Source of the DNA: Vogesella oryzae
GTDB lineage: Bacteria; Pseudomonadota; Gammaproteobacteria; Burkholderiales; Chromobacteriaceae
Assembly (NCBI RefSeq): GCF_902829295.1
Contig: NZ_CADEPL010000010.1
Coordinates: 88,193 to 152,192 of the forward strand
Reading direction: 5' to 3'
Length of the DNA: 64,000 bases
Position 1 is the stretch's first letter. Every line of letters starts with the position of its first letter. The notes under the pieces were generated by a model that saw only the letters and a program-made list of their open reading frames with translations, did not search any database and was not told where the DNA came from. Below, one piece after another: positions 7,503-16,242 of this stretch. The translations under genes and the position numbers were made by a program.

Positions 7503-8261
7503 TCAGCCGTACACCTTCCAGAAAAACGCCAGCGTCAGCACGCTGCCCAGCGCCACCACCACGCGCTTGAGCCAGACGGCCGGCAGGCGCCGGGCGAGGC
7601 GGGCGCCGGCGACGCCGCCGGCGATGGTGCCGGCCAGCATCACGAGCGCCGCCGGCCAGTCGACGATGCCGGCGACGATGAAGGTCACCACCGCCACGCC
7701 GGAGATCACTACCGACAGCCAGGTTTTCAGCGCATTCATCCGCGTCAGCGTGTCCAGCGCGAACAGGCTGTACAGCGCCAGCATCATGATGCCCATGCCG
7801 CCGCCGAAAAAGGCGCCATACACCGCCACCAAGAACTGCCCGCCCAGCAGGCTGGCGCGGCTGCCGTGCATGGCGCTGGCGTGGCGGCCCATCCAGCGGG
7901 TGAGTTGACCGCTGAAGGCGAACATGGCGGTGGCGAGCAGGATCAGCCACGGGATCAGCACGTCGAACAGCCGTGGTGACACCACCGTCACCAGCCAGCC
8001 GCCGAGCAGGCCGCCGCCCAGACTGACCACGCTCATGGCGCGGATGGCGCGCTGGGCGCTGAGTTCGCGGCGGAAGGCGAGGCTGCTGGCGACGTAGCCC
8101 GGCCACTGCGACACCGAGCTGGTGGCATTGGCGACGATGGGCGGCAAGCCGGCGGCGACCAGTGCCGGGAAGGTGAGCAGCGTGCCGCCACCGGCCACCG
8201 CGTTGAGCGCGCCGGCGGCAAACGCCGCCGCGAACAGCGCCAGCGCGAGGGTCAGCGTCAT
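7503..8261 (-). CDS. TSUP-family (TauE/SafE) membrane permease
   Basis: A 252-residue integral membrane protein with about eight hydrophobic segments. The paired repeats typical of TSUP are seen in AGALNAVAGGGTLLTFPAL near the N-terminus and VAVYGAFFGGGMGIMML near the middle. The family exports sulfite, sulfoacetate or related organic anions. Its start overlaps the stop of the threonine aldolase gene by four bases (ATGA), so the two are co-transcribed. The substrate cannot be deduced. Confidence 0.87.
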   Translation of the reverse strand: MTLTLALALFAAAFAAGALNAVAGGGTLLTFPALVAAGLPPIVANATSSVSQWPGYVASSLAFRRELSAQRAIRAMSVVSLGGGLLGGWLVTVVSPRLFDVLIPWLILLATAMFAFSGQLTRWMGRHASAMHGSRASLLGGQFLVAVYGAFFGGGMGIMMLALYSLFALDTLTRMNALKTWLSVVISGVAVVTFIVAGIVDWPAALVMLAGTIAGGVAGARLARRLPAVWLKRVVVALGSVLTLAFFWKVYG

Positions 8262-9286
8262 GCCGCCAGTACGCCGGCGAACACGGCGACAATGCGGTCG
8301 ATGTCGGCGCGGCCAACCTGCCAGTGGGTCACCAGCCGCATCAGGCCGCCTTCCGGTCCGTTGGCCTTGATGCCGGCAGCCGCCAGTGCCGCCATCAGCT
8401 TGCCGCTATCGAGGCTGTCCGGCAGGCGGAACCACACCATGTTGATGTGCACATCGTCCAGATTGACGCTGATGCCGGGCAGGGCGGCGAGCTTGTCGGC
8501 CAGGTAGCGCGCGTTGGCGTGGTCTTCCGGCAAGCGTGCCACCATGTCGGTGAGTGCCAGCATGCCAGGCGCGGCCAGTACGCCAGCCTGACGCAGACCG
8601 CCGCCCAGCAGTTTGCGGTTCTTGCGGGCGCGGGCGATGAAGGCGGCCGGGCCGGCGAGGATGGAGCCGACCGGTGCGGCCAGACCTTTGGACAGGCAGC
8701 ACATCACGGTGTCGCAATACCGGGTGATGTCGCGCACGTCGCAGCCCAGGTGCACGGCGGCGTTGAACACGCGGGCGCCATCCAGATGCACCGGCACGCC
8801 GTGCTGCTGCGCCACGTCCCACACTGCCGCCATATCGGCCAGCGGAATGACGCGACCGTTGCTGTGCGCATTTTCCACACAGATCAGCCCGGTGCGCGGC
8901 CAGTGGATGTCTTCGCCGTCGCGGATGCGTTTTTTCACCTCGTCGGCGCGCAGCACGCCGTCGGAGCTGGCGATGGTGCGCAGCTGCACGCCGGCAATCA
9001 CCGCCGCGCCGCCGGTTTCGTGCCACACGATGTGGCAGTCGTCGCCGAGGATCACTTCGTCGCCGCGCTGGCAGTGCGTGTACAGCGCCAGCTGGTTGCC
9101 GAAGTTGCCGGATGGCACGAACAGCGCGGCTTCCTTGCCCAGAATCTTGGCGGCCAACGTTTCCAGTTCGCGCACGGTGGGATCGTCGCCGTAGACGTCG
9201 TCGCCGACCACGGCATCGAACATGGCCTGACGCATGGCCGGGGTGGGGTGGGTCACGGTGTCGCTGCGTACGTCGATGCTGTGCAT
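8258..9286 (-). CDS. ltaE: Low-specificity L-threonine aldolase
   Basis: A 342-residue PLP enzyme beginning MHSIDVRSDTVTHPTPAMR, the canonical LtaE start. Other family signatures are VGDDVYGDDPTV, FVPSGNFGNQ (PLP phosphate region), HLDGARVFNA (Asp contacting the PLP pyridine) and CCLSKGLAAPVGS, whose Lys near residue 200 forms the internal aldimine. It splits L-threonine or L-allo-threonine to glycine and acetaldehyde in the cytoplasm. Its length is normal. It is translationally coupled to the downstream TSUP permease. Confidence 0.94.
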   Translation of the reverse strand: MHSIDVRSDTVTHPTPAMRQAMFDAVVGDDVYGDDPTVRELETLAAKILGKEAALFVPSGNFGNQLALYTHCQRGDEVILGDDCHIVWHETGGAAVIAGVQLRTIASSDGVLRADEVKKRIRDGEDIHWPRTGLICVENAHSNGRVIPLADMAAVWDVAQQHGVPVHLDGARVFNAAVHLGCDVRDITRYCDTVMCCLSKGLAAPVGSILAGPAAFIARARKNRKLLGGGLRQAGVLAAPGMLALTDMVARLPEDHANARYLADKLAALPGISVNLDDVHINMVWFRLPDSLDSGKLMAALAAAGIKANGPEGGLMRLVTHWQVGRADIDRIVAVFAGVLAA

Positions 9287-9324
9287 GGTGGTCCTCTGTG
9301 TGGGCTGGTGTTTGGCCAGGCGGC

Positions 9325-9353
9325 AATAAAAACGGCGACCCGCGGGTCGCCGT
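9325..9353 (-). terminator. Rho-independent terminator downstream of the small CxC protein gene
   Basis: Read on the minus strand, a perfect palindrome with arms ACGGCGACCCG and CGGGTCGCCGT is followed by TTTTATT. It lies between the small CxC protein gene and ltaE, ending transcripts of the former before ltaE. Confidence 0.82.
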
Positions 9354-9458
9354 GATGGCCTGGAATCTGTATCGGGATGAACCGATTATCTCCGTCGCAT
9401 CGACGGATGGATAGTTGGGCGACAGAACAGTCAGTTTCCGGCGCCGGCAGAAGACGGT

Positions 9459-9683
9459 TTAGTGCACGCGATAGGAGGCCTTGAGTGCATCGGTGCGGCG
9501 CTGGGCCAGGTCCAGTGCGGCCGCCGGCATGGTGATGTCGGCACCGCAGGCGCAACGCAGCGGCTTGTCGGGGTGCAGGCTACCCAGGTGGTGGCGGTTT
9601 TCATGCCCGCAGTCGCAGGCAATGACTACGGTGGCGTTGTAGTGCTTGTCCAGGTCGATATCGAAACGCGGTGACTTTATCAT
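9459..9683 (-). CDS. Small CxC-pair protein, putative zinc ribbon
   Basis: A 74-residue protein of unknown function. It carries two knuckle-like pairs, ACDCGHEN and RCACGA, separated by about 18 residues including two histidines, which suggests one bound zinc. The start at 9681-9683 was chosen over an upstream in-frame Met because GGGAG lies nine bases upstream. The longer version would read through the terminator hairpin at 9709-9731. There is no signal peptide. It is flanked on both sides by minus-strand terminators, so it is probably a single-gene transcript. Confidence 0.65.
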   Translation of the reverse strand: MIKSPRFDIDLDKHYNATVVIACDCGHENRHHLGSLHPDKPLRCACGADITMPAAALDLAQRRTDALKASYRVH

Positions 9684-9700
9684 CGGAACATCTCCCGTTA

Positions 9701-9731
9701 AGAAACAAACACCCCCGCGTGGCGGAGGTGT
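9701..9731 (-). terminator. Terminator downstream of the ODP-type diiron protein gene
   Basis: Read on the minus strand, arms ACACCTCCGC and GCGGGGGTGT (one mismatch) are followed by TTGTTTCTT. It lies 50 bases after the stop of the metallo-beta-lactamase-fold gene. Confidence 0.75.
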
Positions 9732-9781
9732 TTTCAGGGTAGATGATGAGAATTTTATTGCAAGTAATACAAACACTTGCC

Positions 9782-10540
9782 TCAGCTGTGGCGGCGGTGG
9801 CGGAAGGTGGACAGCCCTACCGGCAGCTCGGCAAACCAGTTGATGAAGCGCATCACGTCATCGCCCTGGAAGATGGCGCCATGTTGCGGGCACATCATGT
9901 CGATTTTCAGCCGGCTGGCGCGCTCGCACCAGTCCAGCTTGGCTTCGTTGGAGCCCATCCAGCGGCGGTGGAAGCCTTCGGCATGGCGGATGTGCTGGTC
10001 GAAGTCGCGCACGAACAGCTCGTTGTGGTCATCCGGTAGCAGTGCGGCGCCGACGTCGCCGGAAAACAGGATGCGTGCATCCGGGTCGTACAGGTGGAAG
10101 TTGCCGGAGGAGTGCAGGTAGTGGGCGGGAATCGCTTCCAGCTGCCCCAGCCCCAGCGGGATGTGCTGGCCTTCGTCCGGAATCGCCTGCAGCGAGTGAT
10201 CGTCACCGCCGAAGTGTGGAATGAAACTGTCCCACAGCCGGCTGACGTGGCAGCGGATCTGCGGGTTGCAGTCCAGCCACAGCCCCAGCGAGGAGATGAT
10301 GTCCGGATCCTGGTGCGAGGCAAACAGCCGGCTGATGCTCATCGGGTCGACCACGGTGGCAAGCGCGGCGAACACCGCCGGAAAGATTTCGCTGCCGCCG
10401 GGGTCGGTGAGCAGATTGTCGCCATCGCGGCTGATCAGGTACTCGTTGGTGTCGATGACGAAGCCGGGTTTGGCCTGGTCACGGGCAATCACCACCCAGC
10501 GGTGGCTGCCTTCCTGGTAAATGGTGGTGGCTGATTTCAT
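9782..10540 (-). CDS. Metallo-beta-lactamase-fold protein, ODP (oxygen-binding diiron protein) type
   Basis: A 252-residue protein resembling the diiron half of flavodiiron proteins. The metal ligands are visible: HQDPD (76-80, in place of HxExD), HSSGNF (His143) and FSGDVGAAL (Asp162), with a last His in CPQHGAIF near 227. No flavodoxin domain follows, so it cannot be a complete flavodiiron reductase. Stand-alone ODP proteins act as O2 sensors for chemotaxis in spirochaetes (Treponema denticola). The upstream gene, overlapping by four bases, encodes an MCP-like protein, which fits a sensor role here (inference). Confidence 0.8.
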   Translation of the reverse strand: MKSATTIYQEGSHRWVVIARDQAKPGFVIDTNEYLISRDGDNLLTDPGGSEIFPAVFAALATVVDPMSISRLFASHQDPDIISSLGLWLDCNPQIRCHVSRLWDSFIPHFGGDDHSLQAIPDEGQHIPLGLGQLEAIPAHYLHSSGNFHLYDPDARILFSGDVGAALLPDDHNELFVRDFDQHIRHAEGFHRRWMGSNEAKLDWCERASRLKIDMMCPQHGAIFQGDDVMRFINWFAELPVGLSTFRHRRHS

Positions 10541-11145
10541 ATTCTTTGCATTCCGGCGCACAGCGTTTCGATGGAGGGCAGGATGGCCTGGATTTTCTGG
10601 TCGAAATCCTGGCTGACTTCGGCCAGCGCACGGCCGTATTCGCGGCCATAGGCGGCCTCGATCTTGGCCGAGCGCGAAATGGCGGTGCCGAACTGGCACA
10701 GTTTGCGCGCCTCTTCCAGCCGGTCCAGCAGCCGCAGGCGGACTTCCCGCACCTGCAGCGCCCGGTTCTGGAATACCTGCAGCCTTTCGGCCAGTATCGT
10801 ATCCAGTGCCGGCAGCGGGGCGGCCAGTTGGCCGCGGGTTGCTTCCAGCAGGCGTTGGCGGCGCTCGCGGCGCAGCAGGTCGGAGATCAGGTTCACGGCC
10901 TGGTAGGCATCGCTGGACAGGGCCTGCATCAGTGCGGTCAGTTCCACCGACAGCGTGCGCAGTTCCTTGGAAATCACGCCGAAGCCCAGCGCTACTTCTC
11001 CGGCGCGATGGGCCAGCAGGATGGCGTTCAGCGCCATGATGTTGATCTGGAACGCGATCAGTACCACGCCCTTGATGCCCTCGTTCAGGCGCACGAAGCT
11101 CGCCAGTTGCTGCGATGACGAATGTTGCAAAGCCTGGGTACTCAC
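10537..11145 (-). CDS. Small cytoplasmic MCP-like signalling protein
   Basis: A 202-residue, largely alpha-helical protein without membrane segments. Residues ~25-70 resemble the chemoreceptor tip hairpin: IAFQINIMALNAILLAHRAG and FGVISKELRTLS align with the canonical tip ([29 protein letters not shown]). Conservation is reduced, and no HAMP, sensor domain or clear methylation helices remain. It may be a stripped-down receptor that couples the ODP protein to CheA/CheW, or a diverged relative with another partner. The ATGA overlap with the ODP gene shows co-translation. Confidence 0.68.
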   Translation of the reverse strand: MSTQALQHSSSQQLASFVRLNEGIKGVVLIAFQINIMALNAILLAHRAGEVALGFGVISKELRTLSVELTALMQALSSDAYQAVNLISDLLRRERRQRLLEATRGQLAAPLPALDTILAERLQVFQNRALQVREVRLRLLDRLEEARKLCQFGTAISRSAKIEAAYGREYGRALAEVSQDFDQKIQAILPSIETLCAGMQRI

Positions 11146-11332
11146 ACGGGTCTCCTGTTGGCTGCTGCCGTGATCGGCAGTCTAGCAAAGCCCTATGCTG
11201 CTTGCCTGCCTTCTTGCGCCGCTGGCATGACAATGCTGGATCCGGCATGCACTCGGGTTGCGGCGTTGCTTGTGGCTGGAGAATGTGGCGGCGGGCGGTT
11301 ATGCTTGGCCGTTTTTGCCGTGGGAGCATGTG

Positions 11333-12118
11333 ATGGAAGCCGATTTGCAACGCCGTTTCGGCGGTATTGCCCGCCTGTACGGCAATGAAGCGCTGCAGCG
11401 GTTTGCTGCGGCCAACGTGTGCATCATCGGCGTCGGCGGCGTGGGTAGCTGGGTGGTGGAAGCGCTGGCGCGCAGCGGCGTCGGCCGGCTGACGCTGATC
11501 GACCTGGACAACATCGCCGAATCCAACACCAACCGTCAGCTGCCGGCACTGGACCCGTACTACGGCATGGCCAAGGTTACCGCGCTGGCCGAGCGGGTGC
11601 GCGCCATCAATCCGGCATGCGTGGTGAGCGAGGTCGAGGACTTCGTGACCGAGGAAAACCTGGCGGCAATGCTGGGCCAGGGCTTCGACTATATCGTCGA
11701 TTGCATCGACAGCCTGCGGGTGAAGACGGCGATTGCCGCCTGGTGCGTGCGCCGCCGGCAGAAGCTGATCGTGTCCGGTGGTGCCGGTGGCCAGATGGAC
11801 CCGTCGCGTATCGCCATTGCCGATCTGTCGGCGGTTACCGATGACCCGTTGCTGTCCAAGCTGCGCTACAACCTGCGCCGCCACCACGGCTTTGCCCGCG
11901 AGCCGGGCAAGAAGCTGGGCGTGCAGTGCGTGTTTTCCACCGAGCAGCTGGTGTATCCCCAGGCCGAAGCCTGCGACGTGGACGCGGCGCGCGGGCCGCA
12001 AGGGCTGTCCTGTGCCGGCTTTGGCGCCAGCATGGTGGTCACCGCCAGTTTCGGCCTGTTTGCCGCCGGCCGGGTGCTGGAAGACCTGGCGGGCAAGCGC
12101 CGCAAGAAGGGCGCCTGA
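11333..12118 (+). CDS. tcdA: tRNA threonylcarbamoyladenosine dehydratase
   Basis: A 261-residue E1-like enzyme of the ThiF/MoeB fold. GVGGVGSWVVEALARSG is the ATP-binding loop, LIDLDNIAESNTNRQ the adenylation motif and YIVDCIDSL the later strand. The C-terminal part with KLGVQCVFSTE and GLSCAGFGASM separates TcdA (CsdL) from ThiF and MoeB. It dehydrates t6A37 to cyclic ct6A in ANN-decoding tRNAs using ATP. The start at 11333 has GGGAG six bases upstream; earlier in-frame codons lack this. It is divergent from the MCP-like/ODP pair. Confidence 0.92.
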   Translation: MEADLQRRFGGIARLYGNEALQRFAAANVCIIGVGGVGSWVVEALARSGVGRLTLIDLDNIAESNTNRQLPALDPYYGMAKVTALAERVRAINPACVVSEVEDFVTEENLAAMLGQGFDYIVDCIDSLRVKTAIAAWCVRRRQKLIVSGGAGGQMDPSRIAIADLSAVTDDPLLSKLRYNLRRHHGFAREPGKKLGVQCVFSTEQLVYPQAEACDVDAARGPQGLSCAGFGASMVVTASFGLFAAGRVLEDLAGKRRKKGA

Positions 12119-12125
12119 CGCCGCG

Positions 12126-12869
12126 TTAGCGGTCTTTGTCCGGTAGCTGGTACTTGTCGCGGTAGAACTGCAGGATGCGCTCGTATTCGCCGCTGCTTTT
12201 CAGCTTCAGCAATGCGCTATCGAACTCGCGGCGGTACTGGTCGCTGCGGAAGCCGACATGGCGCGGCGAGTTGCCGAACAGCGCATAGGCGATCACGGCC
12301 TGGCGGCGTCCGGCCAGGTCCTGCTGGCTGTGGTTGGCGCGGAAGATCAGTTCATCGCTGACGACAACATCGACACGATGGTTCAGCAGCAGCCGGTTGA
12401 GGGTGTCCTGATCGGCATGCTCGCTGTAGCCGGGTGACATCATCACCGCCTTGCTGTACTCGCTGCCGAACAGCAGGCGGGCATTCTGGAAACTGGCCAC
12501 ACTGTAGCGTGCCAGATCGGCCGGCTGGCGCAGCACGATGCCGCTGTGCAGCAGCACGATGGCGCGGTTGCGGTAGTACAGCAGCGGTTGCGAGTAGAAC
12601 AGCTTGCTGTCGGCGCCGGGGATCAGTGTGATCATGGCATCCACCGCGCCCTCCTGCAGCATCGCCAGTCCGCGTGCCTGCGGAACCTGCACGATCTGCG
12701 GCTGGTGGCCGGCCAGCTGCAGGGTACGCACCGCCAGCTCCACTTCCATGCCGCTGTTGCCGCCTTCTTCCACATACGGCGGCTTGGCCAGGCCGACTGC
12801 CAGCCGCAGCACGGCGGCAGCTGCCGGGCCGGGCAGCAGGCAGCACAACAGCAGCAGGCGCAATAGCAT
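12126..12869 (-). CDS. Periplasmic solute-binding protein (SBP family 3)
   Basis: A 247-residue exported protein with a signal peptide of about 19 residues ending GPAAAA. The body has the type-3 amino-acid-binding layout (GLAKPPYVEEGG, SGMEVELAVRTL, GAVDAMITL). No ABC permease or ATPase genes are adjacent. Instead it lies 40 bases downstream of a chemoreceptor gene on the same strand, so it may present a ligand to that receptor or be a stand-alone sensor (inference). The family also includes stray binding proteins of unknown role, so the ligand is open. Confidence 0.8.
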   Translation of the reverse strand: MLLRLLLLCCLLPGPAAAAVLRLAVGLAKPPYVEEGGNSGMEVELAVRTLQLAGHQPQIVQVPQARGLAMLQEGAVDAMITLIPGADSKLFYSQPLLYYRNRAIVLLHSGIVLRQPADLARYSVASFQNARLLFGSEYSKAVMMSPGYSEHADQDTLNRLLLNHRVDVVVSDELIFRANHSQQDLAGRRQAVIAYALFGNSPRHVGFRSDQYRREFDSALLKLKSSGEYERILQFYRDKYQLPDKDR

Positions 12870-12909
12870 AGACAGGTACCAGTGGGTGGCGGCAGGGCTT
12901 GCAGGGCGA

Positions 12910-14544
12910 TTATAGCTTGAAGCTGCTCAGGCTCTGGTTCAGTAAACGCGAAGTATCTTCCAGCCCGACGGCTTCTGCCGACAGCCGGTCGGCTTCCTCA
13001 TGCTGCTGGTTGACCTGCTGCTCGATAACACCGATATCGTCGTGCATGGCGGCAATATCGGTGCGGATGGTCTGGCCGGCCTCCAGTACCTGGCCAAATT
13101 GCTGCTGCAGACGCGCCAGCAGCGCGCGCAGCGTCTCCATTGCGGTGTGGGCGCCATTGGAGGCACCAGACAGCTGCTCGGCTTCGTCGGCATGCTGGTC
13201 GATGATGCCGGCCGTCTCGCGGATGGTGGCCAGCAGCTTGTCGACAAAGCTGTCGGTTTCCGCCAGCGTGTTCTGCGTCTGGCCGGCGAGCTTGCGTACC
13301 TCGTCCGCCACCACGGCAAAGCCGCGACCGGCTTCGCCGGCGCGTGCGGCCTCGATGGCGGCATTCAGCGCCAGCAGGTTGGTCTGTTCGGAAATGCCGG
13401 AGATGCGCTGCAGGATGCCGGTGATGTTCTGCACATCCTGCGACAGAGCCTGGAAGCGCTGCGCCAGGTGACGGTTGGCCGCAACGTGGCCGGCCATGCC
13501 CTCTGCCATGCCGGCGACTGCCTGGCGCGACTGCCCCAGTTCGCTATCCACTTCCCCCAGCTGGCCGGCAACGCTGCCGAGCAAGTCGCCGCTGCGTTCG
13601 CTCAACTGCTGGATATGGTCGGCGCGCTGGCGGCTGCCGTGCAGCAGCCGTTTGCCGTGACTGGCGGCTTCCTGCAATTGCAGCGCGCTCTGGCGCACGT
13701 TCTCGGCGCTGTGGAAGGTGTGGCGGGCGTTGTCGGCCACCTCCAGCAGGGTCGTGTTCACCGTGTTGCACAGCGCGTTGAAGCTGCGCGCCATCTCGGC
13801 AATTTCATCCTGCCCCTTGGGTTGCAGCCGCGAACGCAGGTCGTGCTCGCGGGCCTGGTGGGCAATGTGGCCGGCGATGCGGGCGATGGAAGCGGCCAGC
13901 CAGCTGGCCAGCAGCCAGGAAATGGCGGTGCCGGCAAGCAGCAGGATGCCACCGATCAGCAGCGATTCGCGCAGGGCGGCCAGCTTGCGGTCCTGTGCTT
14001 CCTGCAGCGGCACGTCGGCGGCCAGCACCACATGCTGGCCGTTGACCGTGGTTGGCAGGAAGATGGAGCGGAAAGTACCGTATTCGTCGCTGTACTCGTC
14101 ATAATGAACCTGCTGCTCGGCAAAGGCGGCCAACAAGCCGGCGCTGGCATCGTAGGCCTGCAGGTGATGGCCGAACTTGTCGGCCTTCAGCTCGTCCTCG
14201 CCGGCACCATCGGCCAGATAGACCACCTTGCCGTCCTGTTGCCCCAGCAGGTACAGGTATTTCACGCCGAACTGGCGGGCGTAGCCATCCAGGCGGCGGG
14301 CATTGTCCAGCATCTGTTCGCGGTTGACGCTGCCGGCGGTAAACATGGTGGCCAGAAAGCGTTCGTCCAGCAGCGCGGGAATCGCCCGCGCCGCCGCGTT
14401 CAGGCGGGTGTCGATGACGGCGATGGCCTGCTCGCTGCTGCGCAGGTAGCCATGAACGGTAAACGCGGTGACGGTAAGCAGGTTCAGCGCCAGAAACAGG
14501 CAGACGAGCTTGGTGCGTATGCTCAGACGATGCAGCCAGGGCAT
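12910..14544 (-). CDS. Methyl-accepting chemotaxis protein with periplasmic sensor domain
   Basis: A 544-residue chemoreceptor. TM1 is at about 12-31 and TM2 at about 195-216, enclosing a ~160-residue periplasmic domain (probably single-Cache type, with [18 protein letters not shown]). A HAMP region (~215-270) follows, then the signalling domain with tip sequence [20 protein letters not shown] near 390. It ends in FKL with no NWETF-type tether, so CheR/CheB must act without C-terminal docking. The solute-binding protein gene follows directly. Ligand unknown. Confidence 0.93.
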   Translation of the reverse strand: MPWLHRLSIRTKLVCLFLALNLLTVTAFTVHGYLRSSEQAIAVIDTRLNAAARAIPALLDERFLATMFTAGSVNREQMLDNARRLDGYARQFGVKYLYLLGQQDGKVVYLADGAGEDELKADKFGHHLQAYDASAGLLAAFAEQQVHYDEYSDEYGTFRSIFLPTTVNGQHVVLAADVPLQEAQDRKLAALRESLLIGGILLLAGTAISWLLASWLAASIARIAGHIAHQAREHDLRSRLQPKGQDEIAEMARSFNALCNTVNTTLLEVADNARHTFHSAENVRQSALQLQEAASHGKRLLHGSRQRADHIQQLSERSGDLLGSVAGQLGEVDSELGQSRQAVAGMAEGMAGHVAANRHLAQRFQALSQDVQNITGILQRISGISEQTNLLALNAAIEAARAGEAGRGFAVVADEVRKLAGQTQNTLAETDSFVDKLLATIRETAGIIDQHADEAEQLSGASNGAHTAMETLRALLARLQQQFGQVLEAGQTIRTDIAAMHDDIGVIEQQVNQQHEEADRLSAEAVGLEDTSRLLNQSLSSFKL

Positions 14545-14718
14545 GCGGGAGGTCCTTTGATCGTGTGGTCGGGGGGGCTGCCGGTTATGCCGCCGGCAAA
14601 GGGTTTATTGTAATGTGCTTGCATATTGCATTCTGTAACACGTTTTTGAAATCAAAATGACTGGCGCGCCAGCGGGCGGCATTGGCCGCTGTGGCGACCA
14701 CCACCAAGGAGAACGGTT

Positions 14719-15501
14719 ATGACTACGACCCGTACTGTGCTGGTAACCGGCGCCGACCGCGGCATCGGGCTGGCGATTGCCTGCCGGCTGGCGCGCGAGG
14801 GCTGGCGACTGGCGGTACACGGGCTGGCGGATAGTGCCGGCCAGGCCGAGGTACTGGCGCGGGTGCGCGCCGCCGGCGCCAGCGAAGCCGCCTATTTCAG
14901 TGCCGACCTGCGCGACGGTGACGCCACGCGGGCGTTGGCCGAGGCGGTGCTGGCGCGCTTTGGCCGGGTCGATATCCTGGTCAACAACGCCGGCATGCAG
15001 TTTGCCGCGCCGGTGACCGAGATGCCGGCGCAGAAGTGGGACGACATCATCGGCGTCAACCTGTCGGCCGCGTTCCATCTGCTGCAGCTGTGCCTGCCGG
15101 GCATGTTGGCAGCCGGCTGGGGACGGGTAATCAACATCGCCTCGGTGCATGGTCTGGTGGCGTCGAAAAACAAGCTGCCGTATGTGGCCAGCAAGTTCGG
15201 CATTGTCGGGCTGACCAAGGCGGCGGCGCTGGAGATGGCCGACACCGGGGTGACAGTCAACGCCATCTGTCCGGGCTGGGTGGAAACCGCGCTGATCGAG
15301 CCGCAGATCATGGCGCGCGCCGCGCAATTCGGTGGTGACCGCGCCGCCGGCCTGCGCGATCTGGTGCTGGAAAAGCAGCCGTCCGGCAAGATGAGCCAGC
15401 CGGAAGACATCGCCGAGGCGGTGATGATGTTGTGCGGAGCCTGGGCGCATAACCTCACCGGCGTGGCGCTGCCGGTGGATGGCGGCTGGACGGCGCAGTA
15501 A
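14719..15501 (+). CDS. bdhA: D-3-hydroxybutyrate dehydrogenase (SDR)
   Basis: A 260-residue classical short-chain dehydrogenase. It has TGADRGIG (cofactor loop), NNAGMQ, and the Ser-Tyr-Lys triad in NIASVHGL and YVASKFG. The ends VTVNAICPGWVETALIE and VALPVDGGWTAQ are typical of 3-hydroxybutyrate dehydrogenase, which interconverts 3-hydroxybutyrate and acetoacetate with NAD(H) in polyhydroxybutyrate turnover. AAGGAG seven bases before the ATG fixes the start. No PHB genes are adjacent, and a stand-alone gene is common. Confidence 0.9.
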   Translation: MTTTRTVLVTGADRGIGLAIACRLAREGWRLAVHGLADSAGQAEVLARVRAAGASEAAYFSADLRDGDATRALAEAVLARFGRVDILVNNAGMQFAAPVTEMPAQKWDDIIGVNLSAAFHLLQLCLPGMLAAGWGRVINIASVHGLVASKNKLPYVASKFGIVGLTKAAALEMADTGVTVNAICPGWVETALIEPQIMARAAQFGGDRAAGLRDLVLEKQPSGKMSQPEDIAEAVMMLCGAWAHNLTGVALPVDGGWTAQ

Positions 15502-15510
15502 GCCGGCGCA

Positions 15511-15536
15511 GGTTGGCCGCAAGGCTGCGGCCAACC
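15511..15536. repeat. Inverted pair of the GTTGGCCGC repeat after bdhA
   Basis: Arms GGTTGGCCGC and GCGGCCAACC are separated by AAGGCT, ten bases after the bdhA stop codon. The stem-loop is suited to ending or protecting the bdhA transcript; no T-run follows. Confidence 0.76.
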
Positions 15537-15622
15537 TTGTCCTGCCTCAAACCGCGGCATATCCGCCGCCGCCATGCTCTGGTAATCTGCTGGCGATCAT
15601 TCAGTTTGCAGACCGTCCAACC

Positions 15623-16219
15623 ATGAGCATTACAACCTCCCGTCTTTACCTTGCGTCCGGCAGTCCGCGCCGGCGCGAAATCCTGGAAGGCCTTGGCCTG
15701 AATCTGGAACGCATCCACGCCGACATCGACGAATCGGTTCTGCCGGGCGAGACCGCCGTGGCCTATACCGAGCGGCTGGCGCGCGAGAAAGCCGCCGCCG
15801 GCTGGCAGGTGGTGAGCAATTGCGGCCTGCCGCCGCATCCGCTGCTGGCCGCCGATACCACGGTGGTGCTGGATGGCGAAATCTTCGGCAAGCCGGCCGA
15901 CGCCGCCGATGCACGCCGCATGCTGCAGGCGTTTTCCGGCCGCAGCCACCAGGTGGTAACCAGCGTGGCGGTGTGCCTGGGCGAGCAGCTGGAACTGGCG
16001 ACCAGCATCACCGAGGTGAGCTTCAAGCCGCTGGGTGACGAAGAGATCGAGCGCTATATCGCCAGCCACGAGCCGTTCGACAAGGCCGGTGCCTATGGCA
16101 TCCAGGGCAAGGCGGCGGTGTTCGTCGCCCGCATCGAGGGCAGCTACACCGGTGTGGTGGGTCTGCCCGTTTACGAAACCGCACAACTTCTCGGCAAGTT
16201 CGGTTACCAACTGCCCTGA
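15623..16219 (+). CDS. maf: Maf/YhdE-type nucleoside triphosphate pyrophosphatase
   Basis: A 198-residue cytoplasmic protein. Maf signatures are LASGSPRRREIL near the N-terminus, LLAADTTVVLDGEIFGKP in the middle and FDKAGAYGIQGKAAVFV toward the end. This pattern fits the YhdE (dTTP/UTP-specific) subgroup better than the YceF subgroup. Maf proteins hydrolyse non-canonical or excess nucleotides and are linked to septum control. The ATG at 15623 begins the conserved region. It is followed after 23 bases by rng, and Maf-RNase G is a common proteobacterial gene pair. Confidence 0.92.
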   Translation: MSITTSRLYLASGSPRRREILEGLGLNLERIHADIDESVLPGETAVAYTERLAREKAAAGWQVVSNCGLPPHPLLAADTTVVLDGEIFGKPADAADARRMLQAFSGRSHQVVTSVAVCLGEQLELATSITEVSFKPLGDEEIERYIASHEPFDKAGAYGIQGKAAVFVARIEGSYTGVVGLPVYETAQLLGKFGYQLP

Positions 16220-16242
16220 TTTCCCAGTTACCGGAGCTTGCC

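Noticed and set aside
9782..12001. A single 739-codon minus-strand protein spanning the ODP gene, the MCP-like gene and the region opposite tcdA.
   Set aside because: Only the last 252 codons show family motifs. The rest is out of frame with the MCP-like gene and antisense to tcdA.
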